DNA of 64,000 bases from CAYLKS01 sp964384205 [NCBI: uncultured bacterium] (lineage in GTDB: Bacteria; JAGOEH01), in assembly GCA_964384205.1 (NCBI GenBank), contig CAYLKS010000004.1:1-64000 (forward strand). Direction: 5' to 3'. The position numbers and the translations under genes are program-made. Shown here in pieces: positions 59,644-64,000 of this stretch; within the stretch, counting starts at the first letter, position 1, and each line of letters begins with the position of its first letter. The notes under the pieces were generated by a model. It saw only the letters and a list, made by a program, of their open reading frames with translations. It was not told the DNA's origin and made no database searches.

Positions 59644-61083
59644 TTATTGATAGTATTTCCAGAATCTAAATTTTTTAATTTCTGGTTTTGTGCGTTCTTT
59701 TTTTATTATTTCCATTATCTTATTTACAATATCAGGGTGTTGATTTGCAATATTGTTTTTCTCATAAGGATCTTGTTCAAGATCATATAGTTCTAATTTT
59801 GCATCTGGATTTTTTTTAAGGTTTTTTAATATTCCTTTATATTTTCCATATCTAACAGCAATTTGTCCTCCATATCCTGCAAAATCCCAGAATAAAAATT
59901 CATGAAATTTTTGTTTATTCTTATTCCCCGCTAAAAGAGGTAAAAAACTTAATCCATCTATATTTTGAGGTATTTTAATACCTGCTATATCTGCAATTGT
60001 AGGCATAATATCGTAGAATGCAAAAGGATTATTGATTATTCGGCCCTCTTTAATTTTTCCTTTCCATCTTACAATTAGAGGTACTTTTAATCCCCCTTCG
60101 TAAACAGAGCCTTTGAGCCCTTTAAGTCCTTTAGTGGAATTAAAGAATTCGTAATCAACTTCATCTTTTAAGTAAGTAGTGCCATTATCAGATGTAAATA
60201 TTATAATAGTATTTTCGTCTAAGTTTAATTTTTGTAAAGTTTCCATTATCCTGCCAACATTTTTGTCAAGAAATGAAATCATAGCTGCATAAGTAGCTCG
60301 AGGTGTTTTATCAGGTAAATATGCTTTTCCATTATAAGGTTTTTCCTCCCATTTGCCAAGATATTGCTTTTTTTCATCTTCGGGAACTTGTAACGGTAGA
60401 TGAGGTATTATAGTGGGATAATATAGAAAGAAAGGATTATTTCTGTTTTCTTTTATAAATTCTATAGCTTTATCGGCAATTAGTTTTGGAGCATAATGTT
60501 TTCCTGTTTTACTTCTATTGTTTCCATCTAAGAATATTTTTTCTTTATTATGAATTAAATATTTAGGATAATAATTGTGGGCATGTCTTTGACAATTATA
60601 ACCGAAAAATGTGTCAAATCCCTGATTTAAAGGATCTCCGGAAGAATTAACTCTACCTAAACCCCATTTACCGAAAGCACCTGTTTTATATCCAGCTTTT
60701 TTTAATAATTCAGCAATAGTAATTTCTTTATCAGGTAATGGAAGTTGCCCCTGGAATGATTCCCATGTACCTACCTCATAATTATCACGTACATAAGCAT
60801 GTCCGCCGTGTTTTCCTGTCATTAATACACATCTGGATGGTGCACATACAGGGGAACCTGCATAAAAATTTATAAATTTTACCCCTTCCGTAGCGAGCTT
60901 ATCTATATTTGGAGTTTTTATTTTTTGTTGTCCATAACAACCTAATTCTCCATAACCCAGATCATCAGCAACAATTAATATGATATTAGGTTTATTTTTG
61001 GTTTTTGCACATAATAAATGATTGAATAGTATAATAGAAGCAGCTGCTGTAGTAAATTTTTTAATAAATTTTCGTCTATTCAT
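59644..61083 (-). CDS. Exported arylsulfatase
   Basis: This is a 479-aa sulfatase. The N-terminus NRRKFIKKF with a hydrophobic stretch (residues 12-24) is a twin-arginine-like signal. The catalytic Cys80 is in CAPSRCVLMTG (CxPSR), the site turned into formylglycine. Metal residues DD (40-41) and FTSDNGT are present, and the C-terminus has the ELYDLEQDPYEKNN motif. It removes sulfate from carbohydrate or other esters in the periplasm. No sulfatase-maturing radical SAM enzyme lies next to it. The 280-bp gap upstream is non-coding. Confidence 0.93.
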   Translation of the reverse strand: MNRRKFIKKFTTAAASIILFNHLLCAKTKNKPNIILIVADDLGYGELGCYGQQKIKTPNIDKLATEGVKFINFYAGSPVCAPSRCVLMTGKHGGHAYVRDNYEVGTWESFQGQLPLPDKEITIAELLKKAGYKTGAFGKWGLGRVNSSGDPLNQGFDTFFGYNCQRHAHNYYPKYLIHNKEKIFLDGNNRSKTGKHYAPKLIADKAIEFIKENRNNPFFLYYPTIIPHLPLQVPEDEKKQYLGKWEEKPYNGKAYLPDKTPRATYAAMISFLDKNVGRIMETLQKLNLDENTIIIFTSDNGTTYLKDEVDYEFFNSTKGLKGLKGSVYEGGLKVPLIVRWKGKIKEGRIINNPFAFYDIMPTIADIAGIKIPQNIDGLSFLPLLAGNKNKQKFHEFLFWDFAGYGGQIAVRYGKYKGILKNLKKNPDAKLELYDLEQDPYEKNNIANQHPDIVNKIMEIIKKERTKPEIKKFRFWKYYQ

Positions 61084-61349
61084 TTGTTACTCCTGTAATG
61101 GTTGTTTTGAATATTAAATATTTTAAATACTTTCTCATTTTTTTCTTTAAAATTTTGTTAATTTTTGCAAAAAATTATTTTTTTTCATAAGTATAATCCT
61201 ATTTTTCTGATATAGCTTGTAGAATATTTGCATTTTTGCTGTTTTTTTTAAAGTTATGAAAAATTTTTTTTATATCAAGTGTTAATTATATTTTTTTTAA
61301 ATAATATAGAGGAAGTTTTTATAATGATTTTTGTATTATAATTTTTGTT
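61084..61349. other. Non-coding gap upstream of the sulfatase gene
   Basis: About 270 bp, AT-rich. Only a weak minus-strand TTGATA/TAACTT pair is visible near 61,255-61,283, which I do not regard as established. Nothing else is seen. Confidence 0.4.
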
Positions 61350-61387
61350 CAAATAAAAAAAGCCGCTTTTTTTAAAAAAGCGGCTTT
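61350..61387 (-). terminator. Rho-independent terminator of tRNA-Gln
   Basis: AAAGCCGCTTTTTT and AAAAAAGCGGCTTT form a long stem. On the minus strand it is followed by a T-run (GCGGCTTTTTTT), directly downstream of the tRNA. Confidence 0.9.
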
Positions 61388-61394
61388 AAAGAAG

Positions 61395-61465
61395 CTGGGG
61401 AACAGGGACTCGAACCCCGATTCTACGGTCCAGAGCCGCATGTCCTGCCATTGGACGATTCCCCA
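61395..61465 (-). tRNA. trnQ: tRNA-Gln (anticodon CTG)
   Basis: The 71-nt gene folds as a cloverleaf on the minus strand: acceptor TGGGGAA with TTCCCCA, anticodon loop CTCTGGA (anticodon CTG), T-loop GGTTCGAGTCC, discriminator G. CCA is not encoded. The CTG anticodon reads only CAG, so another tRNA-Gln (TTG) must exist elsewhere in this AT-rich genome. Confidence 0.95.
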
Positions 61466-61476
61466 GTACATTTAAA

Positions 61477-61505
61477 ATTATATAATAAAATTTTTATTTT
61501 GTCAA
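61477..61505 (-). promoter_or_regulatory. Promoter of tRNA-Gln
   Basis: On the minus strand, TTGACA (61505-61500) and TATAAT (61482-61477) are separated by 17 bp, a perfect consensus. The -35 lies inside the last codons of tyrS. Confidence 0.9.
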
Positions 61506-62711
61506 TAAAATTTTTAAAAATTTTCTTTTCCCAACTTTAATAATATATTCATCTTTATCTGGAGTTATATCAAAATTTATATCATTTATTTTAAGATTGT
61601 TTACAGTTACAGCATTTTGTTTAATTAATCTTCTTGCTTCACTATTGGAAGCTACTATCTTGGCTTCTGATAAAATATTGGTAAGTCTGAGAGGCAACCT
61701 GGATATATTTATTTTAATTTCTGGAATATCTTCTGGAATTTCTTTATTTTTAAAAACTTTATTGAAATGCTCTTCTGCAGCTTTTGCAGCTTCTTTACCA
61801 TGATACATTTCGACAATGGTTTTACCTAATAATCTTTTAAAAATTGAAGGGTTTTCTCCTTTACTCATTTTTATTTGTATATTTTTTATATCTGACATTG
61901 GAACATCTGTTAAAAGTTCAAAGTATTTTATAATAAGAGAATCAGGTATGGACATAATTTTCCCGAACATATCTTCAGGAGCATCGTTAATTCCTATATA
62001 ATTGCCATAGCTTTTACTCATTTTTTCAATACCATCAGTTCCTTCAAGAATAGGCAATGTCATAATAACCTGTGGTTCAACTCCGTATTCCCTTTGTATA
62101 TCTCTTCCTATTAATAAATTAAATGTCTGATCGGTTCCACCTAATTCTACATCTGCTTTTAATGCTACAGAATCATAAGCCTGGGCAAGAGGATATAAAA
62201 ATTCTATTATGCTTATTGGTATACCTTTTTTAAATCTTTTTGAGAAATCATCACGTTCTAACATTCGAGCTACAGTATATTTGCTTGTTAAAATTAATAC
62301 ATCTTTAAATGACATTTTGCCCAACCATTTACTATTAAATTCAATGATAGTTTTTTCAGGATTAAGTATTTTAAAAATTTGCATTTTGTAGGTTTCTGCA
62401 TTTTGTTTTACCTCTTCTGGAGTAAGTTGTTTCCTTGTTTTGCTTCTACCAGTGGGATCTCCTATCATTCCTGTAAAATCTCCAATTAAAAAAACAACAG
62501 TATGACCTAAATCCTGAAACTGTTTTAATTTTCTTATAGAAACTGTATGGCCAAGATGAAGATCAGGAGCTGTTGGGTCGAAACCCTGTTTAATTATAAG
62601 TGGTTTATTTTCTTTATATGAACGTTCTAATTTTTTTAATAATTCTCCTTCTGATACTAAATCTACAATACCTCTTTTTAAAATTTCTAATTGTTCTTCT
62701 GGCCTTAACAT
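61494..62711 (-). CDS. tyrS: Tyrosyl-tRNA synthetase
   Basis: This is a 405-aa class I synthetase. The HIGH motif is HLGH (52-55) in [13 protein letters not shown], and KMSKS is exact near residue 231. A C-terminal S4 RNA-binding domain spans about 340-405. The [11 protein letters not shown] pattern places it with the TyrZ-like branch. It lies 16 bp after the YbbR-domain gene. Confidence 0.96.
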   Translation of the reverse strand: MLRPEEQLEILKRGIVDLVSEGELLKKLERSYKENKPLIIKQGFDPTAPDLHLGHTVSIRKLKQFQDLGHTVVFLIGDFTGMIGDPTGRSKTRKQLTPEEVKQNAETYKMQIFKILNPEKTIIEFNSKWLGKMSFKDVLILTSKYTVARMLERDDFSKRFKKGIPISIIEFLYPLAQAYDSVALKADVELGGTDQTFNLLIGRDIQREYGVEPQVIMTLPILEGTDGIEKMSKSYGNYIGINDAPEDMFGKIMSIPDSLIIKYFELLTDVPMSDIKNIQIKMSKGENPSIFKRLLGKTIVEMYHGKEAAKAAEEHFNKVFKNKEIPEDIPEIKINISRLPLRLTNILSEAKIVASNSEARRLIKQNAVTVNNLKINDINFDITPDKDEYIIKVGKRKFLKILLTK

Positions 62712-62727
62712 ACTTTTTCCTTTCTAT

Positions 62728-63678
62728 TTATTTTTTAATAGATTTCCATATTTTTATTTTTTTAGGAGTGTAATCGATAATTTCAATAACATTATTATAT
62801 TTTGATAATGTCACATGAACTGGCAGCAAAATAGTATCTTTTATTTCTTTATTTATAAAACATGAAATCTTGAAATCATTGCTATTAATTGAATCAATTA
62901 TTCCAGCAGGTCCTGATATATCTATGTTGCACTTCAGAATATCTGTTTCTAAATAACTACCTTTAATTTTTAATTTATTACTAATTTCGAGATTAATAGG
63001 AATGTTATAAAAAGATCTAATATCTATTTTCTCTAAAGTAACGATTAGATTTGTGTATTTAGGATTGATTTTAGTTCCTTGAGGAGCAATTAGTTTGATT
63101 TTATATTTGGTGTCATCATCTAAATTCAATATATTTAAAGTTTCAGTTTCTACATAGGTTATATTTTTTACTATATATTCTGGACCTTCAATGAATGTGT
63201 AATCTGGTGTAAAATTTATATCTTTTATTTTATAATTTTTATTTGTTTTGATATTAACATTTGATTTAATTTTTATTTTTTTGGTACTTTTTTTTGTGAG
63301 ATAAATTGGAATTGTGTCAGGACTAATTTTTAATATCCCCACATTTTGAATATCTTCAGGACCATTTAGTATATCTTTATTGAGATGAATCAAATATTTT
63401 TTATTTATAGGCGTGTTTTTAAGATCTATTGTAAAGTTCAACTTATTTGAAAAATATATTTTTATTAATTTCTTCCCAATCCCATAAAAATCAACTTTTG
63501 TTGTTTTAGGTACATTACCTATTAAGACATATTGTGTGGTATCAATGTTTATAATATCTATTGGAATTTCTAATGTTAATTTAAATTTTTTTGAAATACT
63601 TACACTTAACCATAATATTATAGCGAATAAAACAGAAATAAATTTTATATATATTTTATTTAAAAATAAATTTCCCAT
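62728..63678 (-). CDS. YbbR-domain protein (CdaR-like)
   Basis: This is a 316-aa protein with one N-terminal membrane anchor (about residues 9-28) and repeated YbbR-type beta domains outside the membrane (IPIDIIN, TVDFYGIGKKL, VNIKTNKNYK, FIEGPEYIV). In Firmicutes YbbR/CdaR regulates the diadenylate cyclase CdaA, usually encoded beside it; cdaA is not in this window. In FCB bacteria the protein often stands without cdaA. It lies 6 bp after rpoD. Confidence 0.8.
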   Translation of the reverse strand: MGNLFLNKIYIKFISVLFAIILWLSVSISKKFKLTLEIPIDIINIDTTQYVLIGNVPKTTKVDFYGIGKKLIKIYFSNKLNFTIDLKNTPINKKYLIHLNKDILNGPEDIQNVGILKISPDTIPIYLTKKSTKKIKIKSNVNIKTNKNYKIKDINFTPDYTFIEGPEYIVKNITYVETETLNILNLDDDTKYKIKLIAPQGTKINPKYTNLIVTLEKIDIRSFYNIPINLEISNKLKIKGSYLETDILKCNIDISGPAGIIDSINSNDFKISCFINKEIKDTILLPVHVTLSKYNNVIEIIDYTPKKIKIWKSIKK

Positions 63679-63684
63679 TACTAA

Positions 63685-64000
63685 TTAGGTAAGGTAAGGG
63701 CGGAGTTTTTTGCTTCTTCTGGTGTGTCTTAATCTTTTTATTGCCTTTTCTTTTATTTGTCTTACTCTCTCCCTTGTTAAACCATAGTTTTCACCGATTT
63801 CTTCTAATGTGTAAGATCTTTCTCTATTTATACCAAAGTATAGACAAATGACATCGCGTTCTCTTTCATCCAATTCATTTAGAACTTTCTCAATTTCTTC
63901 TTTTAATGAATTTTCCATAAGATTTTCATCTGGTAAAGGTTGTGATGAATCTTCAATAACATCCATAAGACTATTGTCTTCACCATCATTAAAAGGAGCA
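63685..64000 (-). CDS. rpoD: Primary RNA polymerase sigma factor, C-terminal part (cut by window edge)
   Basis: The last 105 residues are visible; the frame is open to the window edge. They contain region 4: ELDERERDVICLYFGI, then the helix-turn-helix YTLEEIGENYGLTRERVRQI and RRLRHTRRSKKLRPYL. The preceding APFNDGEDNSLMDVIED resembles the region 3 end of Bacteroidota RpoD. It recognises the -35 element through region 4. The ATG at 63966 is internal, not the real start. Confidence 0.93.
   Translation of the reverse strand, partial: APFNDGEDNSLMDVIEDSSQPLPDENLMENSLKEEIEKVLNELDERERDVICLYFGINRERSYTLEEIGENYGLTRERVRQIKEKAIKRLRHTRRSKKLRPYLT

Overview
This window is 64 kb of an AT-rich (roughly 70% A+T by eye), densely packed bacterial chromosome. 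Several traits point to a Gram-negative relative of the Fibrobacteres-Chlorobi-Bacteroidetes (FCB) assemblage. These are a TonB-dependent receptor with an N-terminal carboxypeptidase-regulatory-like domain, a PorV/PorQ-like barrel next to a protein with a FlgD/type IX-like C-terminal domain, a short primary sigma factor whose end resembles Bacteroidota RpoD, a fused ThrA, and arginine synthesis through acetylated intermediates. The promoters I can read are of the ordinary TTGACA / TATAAT type, not the TTTG / TAnnTTTG type of true Bacteroidota, so I place it in the wider FCB group without naming a species.

Region 1 (28-10,448, all on the minus strand) is a defence island. In transcription order it holds: a type I methylase gene richer in G+C, a truncated AlbA_2-like fragment, hsdR, a fused hsdM-hsdS, a PD-(D/E)XK nuclease-like gene, a 44-codon SIR2-like N-terminal fragment, a Kiwa pair (kwaA, kwaB), a 47-aa lysine-rich gene with a 9-bp tandem repeat, and a HEPN-domain gene. 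A 23-bp duplicated piece of the hsdS 3' end supplies the Shine-Dalgarno sequence and start codon of two different cargo genes, which records how cargo was added.

Region 2 (10,661-36,894) is mostly housekeeping. It contains a lone Cys-cluster membrane protein; an rpsT-FTCD-like-sorting-domain protein-PorV-like-purM run; era with a PilZ protein; the threonine operon thrA-asd-thrB-thrC plus a DUF2284 gene; a minus-strand run of a CDP-alcohol phosphatidyltransferase, glycosyltransferase, MinD-like ATPase, HAD phosphatase, TatD and ROK kinase; then gdhA, a TonB receptor and a Gate-domain membrane protein.

Region 3 (36,899-48,789) is a twelve-gene minus-strand operon that merges a chemosensory set (CheA, CheW, Hpt-CheW, CheR, CheB, CheD, CheY) with partner-switching parts (REC-HATPase-STAS fusion, STAS, HATPase, REC-PP2C phosphatase) and a receiver-pseudokinase. 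No receptor or flagellar gene is present.

Region 4 (49,030-64,000) holds PqqD-like, rRNA methyltransferase, nth and ZIP transporter genes. A 665-bp gap follows, with a long stem-loop that masks the ribosome-binding site of a 30-codon ORF. Next is a complete arginine operon of the acetylcitrulline type (argF', argG, argE', fused argB-NAGS, argC, argH), then a sulfatase, tRNA-Gln(CTG), tyrS, a YbbR-domain protein and the end of rpoD.

The most novel-looking items are the hybrid chemosensory/partner-switching operon, the masked small ORF at 52.8 kb, and the lysine-repeat/HEPN pair behind Kiwa.
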